This document shows positions 39,035 to 47,709 of a stretch of 64,000 nucleotides of DNA, one piece after another. The stretch comes from Sneathiella glossodoripedis JCM 23214. Lineage in GTDB: Bacteria > Pseudomonadota > Alphaproteobacteria > Sneathiellales > Sneathiellaceae. The stretch is from the NCBI RefSeq assembly GCF_000616095.1, contig NZ_BAMS01000003.1, forward strand, positions 310,001 to 374,000. Reading direction: 5' to 3'. A program made the position numbers and the translations under genes. The notes beneath the pieces were generated by a model. It made no database searches. It saw only the letters and a list, made by a program, of their open reading frames with translations, and was not told the origin of the DNA. Positions within the stretch are counted from its first letter, which is position 1; each line of letters begins with the position of its first letter.

Positions 39035-40426
39035 ATGTCAGACAGTTTGAAATGTTTTACGCCAGTTGACGGAAGCCTGTATCTTGAAAGGCCCTACATG
39101 TCGCCTGACGTAATTCCCGAGCTTGTTGAGAAAGCTCGCACCGCGCAGGCTCAATGGAAGTTAAAACCCATTTCCGAGAGGGCGGAAATTCTGACTAAAT
39201 GCGTTGAGAATTTTGTGTCCCGACAAGATCAGATCAGTGAGGAACTGGCATGGCAGATGGGGCGTCCAATCCGCTATGGTGCAGGAGAAGTTGGCGGCTT
39301 CAAAGAGCGGGCAACTTACATGATTGAAGTCGCTGAAAAGGCACTTGCAGACGTTCAGGTGGGTGAGAAGGAAGGTTTTACACGTTATATCAAGCGTGAA
39401 CCTTTGGGTGTGGTCTTTACGATCGCTCCGTGGAATTTTCCATATATGACTGCAGTAAATTCCATTGTTCCTGCATTAATGGCAGGTAACGCTGTGATAC
39501 TGAAGCATGCAACGCAGACCCATTTGTGCGGAGAGACAATGCAAAGCGCATTCGTTGAGGCAGGCCTTCCTGAAGATTTGTTTCAGCTTGTCGTTGCAAC
39601 ACATCAGTTTGCCGCAGATCTGATAAAATCAGGTGGGGTTAATTTTGTTGCATTTACCGGATCCGTTCCGGGTGGCGCTGCGATCGAAGAAGCTGCGAAA
39701 GGTCAGTTTATTGGCGTTGGTCTGGAGCTTGGCGGTAAGGATCCCGCTTATGTGAGGGCGGATGCGGATCCACAGTTTGCTGCGGAAAACCTTGTTGATG
39801 GGGCTATGTTCAATTCTGGGCAGTCCTGCTGCGGGATCGAGCGCATATATGTGCATGAAGATGTATATGATGCTTTCGTTGAAGGTGTCGTAAATACAGT
39901 CAATGGCTACAAGCTTGGCTCCCCCCTTGATCAGGAAACAACACTTGGACCCTGCGTGAATGCCAAAGCAGCGGATTTCGTTCGGGGACAGATTAAAGAT
40001 GCGGTAGCGGCAGGTGCTCGGGCGCTTATCGACCCATCCAATTTCCCAATGGATAAAGAGGGAACCCCATATCTTGCCCCGCAGGTCCTTGTCGATGTTG
40101 ATCACAGCATGCGGGTGATGACCGAAGAGAGTTTTGGTCCTGTTGTCGGTATCATGAAGGTTGGCTCAGACGAAGAGGCTATTGAATTGATGAATGACAG
40201 CGAGTTTGGTTTGACCGCGTCTGTCTGGACAAATGACGAAGCGAAAGCCATTGAGATCGGAGATCAGATTAATACCGGCACATGGTTTATGAACCGGTGT
40301 GATTATCTTGATCCTGCGCTGGCATGGACAGGGGTTAAAAATTCCGGTAGAGGCTGCACGTTGTCGAGTGTTGGGTATGAAAGCCTGACCCGCCCAAAAT
40401 CCTATCATCTGCGTCATTCTGTATAA
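39035..40426 (+). CDS. NAD(P)-dependent aldehyde dehydrogenase
   Basis: 463 aa. Catalytic Cys in FNSGQSCCGIERI (two adjacent Cys), Glu in LELGGKDPAYV, cofactor motif FTGSVPGGAAI, and Asn in APWNFPY. The enzyme oxidises an aldehyde to an acid. The C-terminus is NRCDYLDPALAWTGVKNSGRG, unlike betaine or succinate-semialdehyde types, so the substrate is not assigned. It is 10 nt before an iron-type alcohol dehydrogenase, which would make the aldehyde from an alcohol. The ribosome site is weak (AAGTGG). Given the AEP genes nearby, phosphonoacetaldehyde is a possible but unproven substrate. Confidence 0.85.
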   Translation: MSDSLKCFTPVDGSLYLERPYMSPDVIPELVEKARTAQAQWKLKPISERAEILTKCVENFVSRQDQISEELAWQMGRPIRYGAGEVGGFKERATYMIEVAEKALADVQVGEKEGFTRYIKREPLGVVFTIAPWNFPYMTAVNSIVPALMAGNAVILKHATQTHLCGETMQSAFVEAGLPEDLFQLVVATHQFAADLIKSGGVNFVAFTGSVPGGAAIEEAAKGQFIGVGLELGGKDPAYVRADADPQFAAENLVDGAMFNSGQSCCGIERIYVHEDVYDAFVEGVVNTVNGYKLGSPLDQETTLGPCVNAKAADFVRGQIKDAVAAGARALIDPSNFPMDKEGTPYLAPQVLVDVDHSMRVMTEESFGPVVGIMKVGSDEEAIELMNDSEFGLTASVWTNDEAKAIEIGDQINTGTWFMNRCDYLDPALAWTGVKNSGRGCTLSSVGYESLTRPKSYHLRHSV

Positions 40427-40436
40427 GGAAGTATAT

Positions 40437-41614
40437 ATGTCTATTACTGTTGAACAGCTTTCAGGAAACTGGAACTATCCCACTTCTGTTCGTTTCGGTG
40501 TTGGCCGGGCGAAGGAAATTGGCGCAGCCTGTGCAGAGCTGGGAATGAAAAACCCGCTTCTGGTAACTGACCCGGGACTGGCGGCCTTACCAATGATTGC
40601 AAACGCGGTTAAATCCTGCGAAAGCGCCGGTTTGGGATGTGCTGTCTTTAGCAACGTGAAGCCAAATCCGGTAGGCGAGAATGTGGAAGAAGGAGTTTCT
40701 GTATATCACGAAGGCAAGCATGACGGTGTGATCGCCTTTGGTGGTGGATCAGGACTGGATGCAGCAAAAGCAATTGCGCTGATGGTTGGGCAGAGTGGCT
40801 CTGTGTTTGACTTTGAAGATGTGGGCGACAACTGGACACGTGTAAAGCCAGAAGGGGTTGCGCCAGTGGTTGCTGTTCCGACTACGTCTGGTACTGGATC
40901 TGAAGTTGGCCGTGCATCAGTGATTACAGATGCGACAAATCATGTGAAGAAAATCATTTTCCATCCAAAAATGCTGCCAGGAATAGTTATCGCTGATCCG
41001 GAGCTGACTGTTGGGTTGCCACCACATATTACAGCGGCAACAGGAATGGATGCGCTGTCTCATAATCTGGAAGCTTATTGCTCTCCCTTTTATCATCCAA
41101 TGGCTGAAGCATTGCCGTAGAAGGGATTCGCCTTGTGAAGGAATATCTTCCAGCAGCGACAAAGACAGGAGATGATCTGGTTGCAAGAAGTCAGATGATG
41201 GTCGCATCAACCATGGGGGCAACAGCCTTTCAACGGGGGCTTGGCGGTATGCACGCATTGGCTCACCCGTTGGGTGCCTTGTATGACGCGCATCACGGCT
41301 TGCTAAACGCGATTCTGATGCCCTATGTGCTGATCAGGAATAAAGAAGCTATTGAGGATCGCATTGCGCGACTTGCAGCCTATATGGGTCTTGCAGATCC
41401 CAATTTTTATGGTTTTTTGAGCTGGGTTCTGGATATTCGCAATGAGTTGAATATTCCCAATGACCTGGGCGCACTGAATATTGATGATCAAAAAGCTGAA
41501 CTGATTGGCAAGATGGCTGTTGAGGATCCATCATCAGGTGGAAATCCGATCCAGTTGACAGCTGAGGAATATACGGAGCTGTTCCTGAATGCGGTCAAAG
41601 GTGATCTTGGCTGA
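40437..41614 (+). CDS. Iron-containing alcohol dehydrogenase (frame slip near 41109)
   Basis: 392 aa after repair. Nucleotide motif FGGGSGLDAAKAIALM (about residues 100-115), and PTTSGTGSEVG; metal ligands Asp and His in ATGMDALSHNLEA, MHALAHPLGA and DAHHGLLNA. The frame breaks after HPMAEA and resumes with GIRLVKEYLP; adding one G to 'gaagcatt' gives AEGIAVEGIRLVKEY. This group III family includes butanol, 1,3-propanediol, lactaldehyde and phosphonoacetaldehyde reductases, so the substrate is open. Co-transcribed with the aldehyde dehydrogenase; followed by a strong terminator. Confidence 0.85.
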
Positions 41615-41637
41615 TTGAAACGGTCAATTCGAAATAT

Positions 41638-41664
41638 AAAGCCGGGCTTTGCCCGGCTTTTTTT
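41638..41664 (+). terminator. Strong bidirectional terminator between ADH and EamA genes
   Basis: GCCGGGC (41641-41647), TTT, GCCCGGC (41651-41657) flanked by AAA and seven Ts: a classic Rho-independent terminator for the alcohol dehydrogenase operon. On the minus strand the A-flank gives a shorter T-run, so it may end EamA transcription as well. Confidence 0.9.
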
Positions 41665-42526
41665 ATCCCAACAAGATAACCGTGATTATTCCGGCGCTTA
41701 GGATGAAGGATGCAAACAGACGCCTTAGGATAGCTCCTTCATTGAGGAAATATCCCCCTATAATGACGGATAAGGGGATGGATGCCTGCCGGACAGTGGT
41801 AACAATTGCCACATCTGCCCCCTGTTCATAGGCGAGCAGGATCAGGAAGTAGGAGCCATAAAGGCACACGGCAAGTTTCAGGTGTAGAACCGGAGTCCTG
41901 ATGACACGCAGAAGTCCGCCATATGCAGGAAACGGGTAGCCGTTTCTGATATAGATCAAGGCCAGAAGCGGCCAAATGATGATCTGTACCCAAAAGAACA
42001 GTACAGGTGCCTCGATCGTCATCATTAATTGGGAATCAGAGAGGGAGTAGATGCCGGTGCCACACATGGCTAGTATCGCCAGAGCGAGAGTTCTGGTGTC
42101 GGAAAGCAGGTTTACACCGCGTCGGTAAAGAAGCAGAACGGCACCGATGATCACCAGTGCGATACCCAACAGAATTTCCCAGTCATAGACTTTTCCCAGA
42201 AACAGAAAACTGAAACAGACGATAAAGACAGGGGATGCTCTGATGATGGGGTAATAGGCAGAAAGATCTCCCCGTTTGAGGGTCGCAATAAGAGACAGAC
42301 TGTAGAGGAGTTGACCTGCAACGGAAATTCCAACCAAAAGCCATTCATCAGGGGAAAGCCAGAAGTCTGCTCCTATCGCTATGCCATGCACCAAACCAAC
42401 AAGTGCGACAATAAGAGCGAGGGTCAGAAACGCATTTTCCGGTTCGGGGTCTTTTTTGATGAGCAGGTTCCAAAGCGGATGAAGTGTCGCGGAACATAAA
42501 ACCAGCAAAGTAATCGTGAGTGACAA
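41663..42526 (-). CDS. EamA/DMT-family transporter
   Basis: 287 aa inner-membrane protein, two EamA repeats of five helices each (about residues 1-140 and 150-287; GIALVIIGAVLLLYRRG ends the first). DMT transporters usually export or import small amines, amino acids or nucleotides. It lies 24 nt downstream of the LysR gene on the same strand and so is likely co-expressed with it. The neighbouring AEP genes suggest a role in moving an amine or aminophosphonate product, but nothing in the sequence shows the cargo. Confidence 0.85.
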   Translation of the reverse strand: MSLTITLLVLCSATLHPLWNLLIKKDPEPENAFLTLALIVALVGLVHGIAIGADFWLSPDEWLLVGISVAGQLLYSLSLIATLKRGDLSAYYPIIRASPVFIVCFSFLFLGKVYDWEILLGIALVIIGAVLLLYRRGVNLLSDTRTLALAILAMCGTGIYSLSDSQLMMTIEAPVLFFWVQIIIWPLLALIYIRNGYPFPAYGGLLRVIRTPVLHLKLAVCLYGSYFLILLAYEQGADVAIVTTVRQASIPLSVIIGGYFLNEGAILRRLFASFILSAGIITVILLG

Positions 42527-42550
42527 GAAGCTGTCCTTTTGTGTCAGGGG

Positions 42551-43417
42551 TTAATTGTCTGCAATCGCGTTACATTCATAAAATGCACTGATTGTTTTCA
42601 GGTGCCGCTTTTCTTTGAGGCACACCAACGACTCCGTCATGGTGGCTTTGCAGTCACTTAATCTAAGGGATTTCAAACGGCTGTCATGGCCAAACTCGGG
42701 TTCACTGACAATGCCCACACCGATTTCAGCGGCAACGGCCTCTCGAACGGCCTCGCGTCCTTGCACTTCCATTACAATATTCATGGGAAGCCGTGCATTT
42801 GAAAATTCTTCCTCCGTGTGGTTGCGGGTGCGTGAGCCGGGCTCGCGCATGATCAGGGGGAACTTTGATAGTTCTTTAAGCGTTATGGAGTCGCGTTGCG
42901 CCAGTGGATGCGTGCGTGAGACAAATGCGACCAGCGGATCTTCACAGAGGGTGAGAGACGTGAAGCGGCTGTCTTTTTCCATGTCAGCCACAATTCCTAA
43001 ATCATAGGAAAAATCGAGTAATCCCGAAATGATCTGTTCAGCGTTTCCAATATGCATGCTGACGGCCACCCCTTCGTAGGATTTCTTAAATTTTCCAATC
43101 AGGGGAATTACATGTAATGGGGAGTCCGCAGCGACACTCAGATGTCCTTTTGCGAGGGTTTGGTGGGCGGACAGCAGATCAATTGCCTGTGTTTCAAGTT
43201 GAAAGGATTTTTGCGTGATCGCAAAAAGCTGCTCTCCCAGCGGGGTCAGGCGGACGACGCGTTTGTGACGGTGAAATAAAAGAACGTTAAAGCGTTCTTC
43301 AAGTTTCTTGACCTGATCGGAAAGGGCGGGCTGCGTCAGGCCCAGACTGTCCGCCGCTTTTGAGAAGCCTCCATGCGTGGCTACCGCGTGAAAGGCGCGA
43401 AATTGAGAGTAATACAT
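42551..43417 (-). CDS. LysR-family regulator, probable AEP-module activator
   Basis: 288 aa. N-terminal HTH (GGFSKAADSLGLTQPALSDQ, residues 16-35) and a substrate-binding domain from about residue 90 (LSVAADSPLHVIPLIGKF). Divergent from the 2-aminoethylphosphonate ABC transporter across 346 bp, the usual place for the LysR regulator of that system. Co-directional with the EamA gene. The inducer could be AEP itself or phosphonoacetaldehyde. Family certain, target inferred from position. Confidence 0.88.
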   Translation of the reverse strand: MYYSQFRAFHAVATHGGFSKAADSLGLTQPALSDQVKKLEERFNVLLFHRHKRVVRLTPLGEQLFAITQKSFQLETQAIDLLSAHQTLAKGHLSVAADSPLHVIPLIGKFKKSYEGVAVSMHIGNAEQIISGLLDFSYDLGIVADMEKDSRFTSLTLCEDPLVAFVSRTHPLAQRDSITLKELSKFPLIMREPGSRTRNHTEEEFSNARLPMNIVMEVQGREAVREAVAAEIGVGIVSEPEFGHDSRLKSLRLSDCKATMTESLVCLKEKRHLKTISAFYECNAIADN

Positions 43418-43763
43418 AATATTTTCTTATATATATGATAAAATAAAGAACTTGGATTTATATTATTTTGCAGGCTAAAGTGGGGTCAAGCACAATTGCT
43501 AATTTATGAAAATACGAAGCCCGATTTGTGAATATTTTGGGCGAAGTTGTGGGAAATAAGACAGTTTTGTGAAAATGTCTTTTATAATTCCAAAAAAATT
43601 CAATAAACTAGTAAGTGCGTTATGAAGATTTGGGAGGTCGTCATAAAAGCATAACAGAATGGGAGCATGAATTAAGCGAACCAAATAACAATCGTCTATT
43701 GAAAAAAGGCGGGCGCTATTCAGGCAGTTTATTCATAAATGTCAAACAGAAGGGGATGCAGCT
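43418..43763. promoter_or_regulatory. Divergent control region between the LysR gene and aepX
   Basis: A 346-bp AT-rich gap with no gene. Three phased copies of TTGTG appear: 43526 (TTGTGAA), 43547 (TTGTGGG) and 43567 (TTGTGAA), spaced 21 and 20 bp, about two helical turns each. They lie between the divergent starts, so they are candidate regulator half-sites. AAGGGG precedes aepX by 8 nt. I found no convincing Pho box. Confidence 0.45.
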
Positions 43764-44792
43764 ATGAAATCCAAGACATTAAAATCAGTACTCGCAAGTG
43801 TTGTCGGCGTTATGCTGGGAACGGTTGCGACAGTATCCGTTGCAGAAGAATTGACCGTATATACCGCGGTTGAAGCGGAAGACCTTAAGAAGTATGCGAA
43901 AAACTTTAATGAGGATTACCCTGACATCAAAATAAACTGGGTTCGCGATTCAACTGGTATTATCACAGCAAAACTATTGGCAGAGAAAAACAATCCTCAG
44001 GCAGATGTTGTATGGGGACTGGCTGCGACAAGCCTGATGCTGCTCAAAGAAGAAGGTATGCTTGAGGGCTATTCGCCTGTTGGCGTTGAAAAGCTGGACA
44101 GCAAGTTTAGAGATGCAGACAACCCAACCACATGGACTGGTATGGATGCATGGGTGGCTTCCGTATGCTTTAACACGGTAGAGGCTGAAAAAGCCGGACT
44201 TCCTATGCCAACTTCATGGAAAGATTTGACCAAGCCTGTCTATAAAAATCAGGTCATCATGCCAAATCCAAACTCATCCGGAACCGGTTTCCTTGACGTT
44301 TCTTCGTGGTTGCAGCTCTTTGGTGAGGAAGAAGGCTGGAAATATATGGATGCATTGCATGAGAATATTGCCAGATATACTCACTCAGGCTCCAAGCCAT
44401 GCAAGTTGGCCGCAGCCGGTGAAATTCCTATCGGTATTTCTTTTGCTTTCCGCGGTGCCAAGTCCAAAGCAAAAGGGGCTCCGCTTGAAATTATCGTACC
44501 ATCCGAAGGTGTCGGTTGGGATATGGAAGCAACTGCAATCATCAAGGGTACGAAAAAACTCGAAGCGGCTAAAAAGCTCGTGGATTGGTCAGTTACCCGC
44601 AAGGCAAACGAAATGTATAACGAAGGCTATGCTGTGGTTGCATATCCTGGGGTTGCCAAGCCTGTAAAATATTTCCCTGAAAATATTGCAGATGCGATGA
44701 TCGACAATGATTTTGGTTGGGCTGCGTCAAATCGCAAGCGTATCCTGGCTGAATGGCAAAAGCGTTACGATTCCAAGTCGGAAGCTAAATAA
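43764..44792 (+). CDS. aepX: AepX/PhnS, 2-aminoethylphosphonate-binding periplasmic protein
   Basis: 342 aa with an N-terminal signal peptide of about 27 residues (LKSVLASVVGVMLGTVATVSVA; cleavage near VAEE). The mature part is a type 2 periplasmic binding fold: EELTVYTAVEAEDLKKYAKNF, DSTGIITAKLLAEK, PQADVVWGLAATS, and PNPNSSGTGFLDVSSW. This is the pattern of putative 2-aminoethylphosphonate receptors close to iron(III)-binding proteins. First gene of the importer and followed by a terminator hairpin. Name follows the AepXVW importer described in other proteobacteria. Confidence 0.88.
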   Translation: MKSKTLKSVLASVVGVMLGTVATVSVAEELTVYTAVEAEDLKKYAKNFNEDYPDIKINWVRDSTGIITAKLLAEKNNPQADVVWGLAATSLMLLKEEGMLEGYSPVGVEKLDSKFRDADNPTTWTGMDAWVASVCFNTVEAEKAGLPMPTSWKDLTKPVYKNQVIMPNPNSSGTGFLDVSSWLQLFGEEEGWKYMDALHENIARYTHSGSKPCKLAAAGEIPIGISFAFRGAKSKAKGAPLEIIVPSEGVGWDMEATAIIKGTKKLEAAKKLVDWSVTRKANEMYNEGYAVVAYPGVAKPVKYFPENIADAMIDNDFGWAASNRKRILAEWQKRYDSKSEAK

Positions 44793-44814
44793 ACAAACCT
44801 GAAAAGGTCGCTGG

Positions 44815-44848
44815 GGCCTTCGCTTGTCAGACTTGCGAAGGCCTTTTT
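44815..44848 (+). terminator. Terminator/attenuator between aepX and aepV
   Basis: GGCCTTCGC (44815-44823) pairs with GCGAAGGCC (44835-44843) around an 11-base loop, then TTTTT (44844-44848). A typical Rho-independent terminator placed inside the importer operon after the binding-protein gene, as seen after pstS. It would raise receptor transcripts over those of the ATPase and permease. Confidence 0.85.
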
Positions 44849-44899
44849 CATTTATATGCGGTCTGTGACCGCAACGATTGTTGAGCAAGAGCTGGAATT

Positions 44900-46009
44900 A
44901 TGAGTAAGGACGTTGCTGATCAGAAGCGCGAAGCCTATCTGCGGGTTCGTAATGTAACTAAAAAATTTGGCTCCTTCACTGCACTACGCGACATATCGCT
45001 GGATGTGTATGAAGGGGAATTTGTCTGTTTTCTAGGCCCCTCCGGTTGCGGGAAAACAACTCTTTTAAGGGCCATTGCCGGGTTGGATATCCAAACCCAC
45101 GGGTCTGTGTTTCAAGGGGGGCGGGATATCTCTGGCCTGCCTGCATCGGAACGTGATTTTGGAATTGTGTTCCAGTCTTATGCGCTCTTTCCAAATTTGA
45201 CCGTGAATGAAAATGTGGGCTATGGCCTTGTCAATATCCGCAGCTCTAAAGCGGAGATAGCCGCCAAGGTTGCAGAGCTTCTCGAGCTTGTGGGGTTGCC
45301 TGAGCAAGGAGACAAATATCCATCGCAACTTTCCGGTGGTCAGCAGCAACGCGTCGCTCTGGCACGGGCGCTGGCAATGTCGCCCGGACTTTTGTTACTT
45401 GATGAACCCCTTTCAGCACTTGATGCCAAGGTTCGTGTTCATCTGCGCCATGAAATGAAGGAGCTGCAGAGGCGCCTTGGGGTCACAACGGTCATGGTAA
45501 CCCACGATCAGGAAGAAGCCCTCACCATGGCCGACCGCATTGTGGTCATGAAGGATGGCGTTATTGAGCAAGTGGGGACACCGGAAGAAATTTATCGCAA
45601 TCCGGCGAGCGCTTTTGTTGCGGAATTTGTAGGTACCATGAATTTCCTTAATGCCAGCAAAGCCAACGATGAGCAAATCCTACTGGGTGAAAATCTGCTT
45701 AATCTGGATGAGGCCGAACGACAAAAATTGAATGGAAGCCCCATTCTGGCTTGCGTTCGCCCTGAAGATATTCAGGTTCGCAATATCGACGATGCTACAG
45801 AAAATGCCTTTATGACAACTGTGAAGGATCTGGAGTTTCTTGGCTCTTTTTGCAGGGCAACGTTGTGCTACGGTGACGAAGGATCGAATATCAACGCAGA
45901 TTTTTCCATTAATCTTGTTCGTGATCGCAACATAATACCCGGCGCCAAAATTCGAGTGGCGATCCCGGCAAACAGTCTTCATATTTTTCCAGCGGATACA
46001 GCGAAATGA
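44900..46009 (+). CDS. aepV: AepV/PhnT, 2-aminoethylphosphonate ABC transporter ATPase
   Basis: 369 aa. Walker A GPSGCGKTT, Q-loop VFQSYALFP, signature [15 protein letters not shown], Walker B LLLLDEPLSALD, H-loop VTHDQEEAL; a C-terminal TOBE-like domain (about 285-365) includes LACVRPEDIQVR. This is the Fe3+/polyamine/AEP transporter ATPase type. Ends overlapping the permease start by 4 nt (ATGA). Confidence 0.9.
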   Translation: MSKDVADQKREAYLRVRNVTKKFGSFTALRDISLDVYEGEFVCFLGPSGCGKTTLLRAIAGLDIQTHGSVFQGGRDISGLPASERDFGIVFQSYALFPNLTVNENVGYGLVNIRSSKAEIAAKVAELLELVGLPEQGDKYPSQLSGGQQQRVALARALAMSPGLLLLDEPLSALDAKVRVHLRHEMKELQRRLGVTTVMVTHDQEEALTMADRIVVMKDGVIEQVGTPEEIYRNPASAFVAEFVGTMNFLNASKANDEQILLGENLLNLDEAERQKLNGSPILACVRPEDIQVRNIDDATENAFMTTVKDLEFLGSFCRATLCYGDEGSNINADFSINLVRDRNIIPGAKIRVAIPANSLHIFPADTAK

Positions 46010-47709
46010 CGGATCAGGGATTTTCTGTAACGCCGCCTGTCGTTAAAGCAAGGCTGAGCCGCGATGACTGGGTCATGCGTGCGTTTATTGTGGGAATTGG
46101 ATTATGGCTGGTTGTTACGTTATTGCTGCCGCTTTATGCCATGTTGTCCAAAAGTGTGCAAAGCAAGGATGGAACCTTTACAGGGCTTGCAAATTATATT
46201 GAATATTTTTCAACCCCTGCATTGTTCAATTCAATTAACAACAGCTTCTTCATCGCGATTACCTCCACCATAATAACAATTTCACTGGCATCCGTATTTG
46301 CCTTTGTTCTGGCGCGATCCAGCATTCCCTTTAAAGGGTTTTTCAAAGGAGCAGCGCTGCTGCCACTGCTCGCCCCATCCTTGTTGCCAGGCATTTCATT
46401 TGTGTATCTCTTCGGCCGTCAGGGCGTGTTGAAGGATCTACTTGGGGACGCAAGTATTTACGGGCCTATCGGGATAATCATGGGGGAGGTTTTTTATACC
46501 TTTCCGCATGCATTGATGATTCTGATTGCAGCATTTTCCATTGCAGACGCTCGCCTGTATGAGGCTGCTCAGGTTTTACGTACTGGCCGAATTCGAACTT
46601 TTTTCACGGTTACGCTGCCCGGCATCAAATATGGTTTGATCAGTGCAATTTTCGTTGTTTTTACGCTGGTGATCACAGATTTTGGTATCCCCAAGGTTAT
46701 TGGCGGTCAGTATAACGTTCTGGCAACGGACATATACAAGCAGGTTATTGGTCAGCAGAATTTTGAAATGGGCGCTGTTGTCAGTGTTGTTTTGCTTATA
46801 CCTGCTGTTGTTGCTTTCGCGGTCGACCGATTTGTTCAGCGCAAGCAAGTGGCCATGCTGACGGCGAGGGCGGTACCCTATGAGCCCAAGCCGCATTTCT
46901 GGCTCGATAGTGTCTTTTTTATCTATTGTGTCGTTATCAGCGCTATGATTATCGGCATTATTGGGATGGCAGGGTATGCATCCTTTGTCACTTTCTGGCC
47001 TTATAACCTCGAGCTTTCACTGAACAATTATAATTTTGATGTCATGGATGGCGGTGGTTGGGCGTCCTTTTACAATTCTTTGAAAATGGCGACTTATACT
47101 GCCATTTTCGGGACGATAATCATCTTTACCGGCGCCTATATGGTGGAAAAAGCCAAGGGATTTAAAGCGATCAGAGGCGTTATCCAGTTTCTGTGCATGA
47201 TCCCAATGGCGGTTCCGGGCATGGTGTTGGGTCTTGCCTATATCTTTTTCTTTAACCATCCAGATAATCCGTTGGGGTTCATTTACGGAACCATGCCCAT
47301 TCTGGTAATCGTGACCATTGCTCATTTTTATACGGTGAGTCATTTAACATCCATGACTGCATTGAAGCAGATGGATCCGGAATTTGAAACTGTATCTGCG
47401 TCTCTTAAAGTTCCGTTTTTCCGAACATTTCTGAAGGTGACGGTTCCCGTTTGTTTGCCAGCAATTCTGGATATTTCCATTTATCTGTTTGTAAATGCCA
47501 TGACGACTGTGTCTGCGGTTATTTTCCTCTATTCCACCGATACGTCACTGGCATCAATAGCGGCGCTTAATATGGATGATGCTGGTGATGTGGCACCCGC
47601 TGCTGCGATGTGTATGGTGATTGTAGCAACTTCGGCAACGGTCCGTTTAATCCATGCGCTGCTTTCAAGGGGGCTTCAGTTGAAAACCCAAGCGTGGAGA
47701 AAACGGTGA
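46006..47709 (+). CDS. aepW: AepW, fused two-domain permease of the 2-aminoethylphosphonate importer
   Basis: 567 aa with two BPD_transp_1 permease units in one chain, as in AepW and FbpB. First core about residues 75-270 (EAA loop YEAAQVLRTGRIRTFFTVTLPG), second about 350-555 (EAA-like loop DPEFETVSASLKVPFFRTFLKVTVP). About 12 predicted helices. The fusion means no separate second permease gene is needed. One base overlap with the downstream PLP gene (TGATG). Confidence 0.9.
   Translation: MTDQGFSVTPPVVKARLSRDDWVMRAFIVGIGLWLVVTLLLPLYAMLSKSVQSKDGTFTGLANYIEYFSTPALFNSINNSFFIAITSTIITISLASVFAFVLARSSIPFKGFFKGAALLPLLAPSLLPGISFVYLFGRQGVLKDLLGDASIYGPIGIIMGEVFYTFPHALMILIAAFSIADARLYEAAQVLRTGRIRTFFTVTLPGIKYGLISAIFVVFTLVITDFGIPKVIGGQYNVLATDIYKQVIGQQNFEMGAVVSVVLLIPAVVAFAVDRFVQRKQVAMLTARAVPYEPKPHFWLDSVFFIYCVVISAMIIGIIGMAGYASFVTFWPYNLELSLNNYNFDVMDGGGWASFYNSLKMATYTAIFGTIIIFTGAYMVEKAKGFKAIRGVIQFLCMIPMAVPGMVLGLAYIFFFNHPDNPLGFIYGTMPILVIVTIAHFYTVSHLTSMTALKQMDPEFETVSASLKVPFFRTFLKVTVPVCLPAILDISIYLFVNAMTTVSAVIFLYSTDTSLASIAALNMDDAGDVAPAAAMCMVIVATSATVRLIHALLSRGLQLKTQAWRKR

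Noticed and set aside
43637-43660. CGTCATA near 43637 as half of a Pho box before aepX
   Set aside because: The next unit 11 bp on does not match TGTCATA; not reported as a Pho box.
43499-43684. Small minus-strand ORF of 61 codons in the LysR-aepX gap
   Set aside because: AT-rich, no ribosome site or recognised motif, and the gap is a control region.
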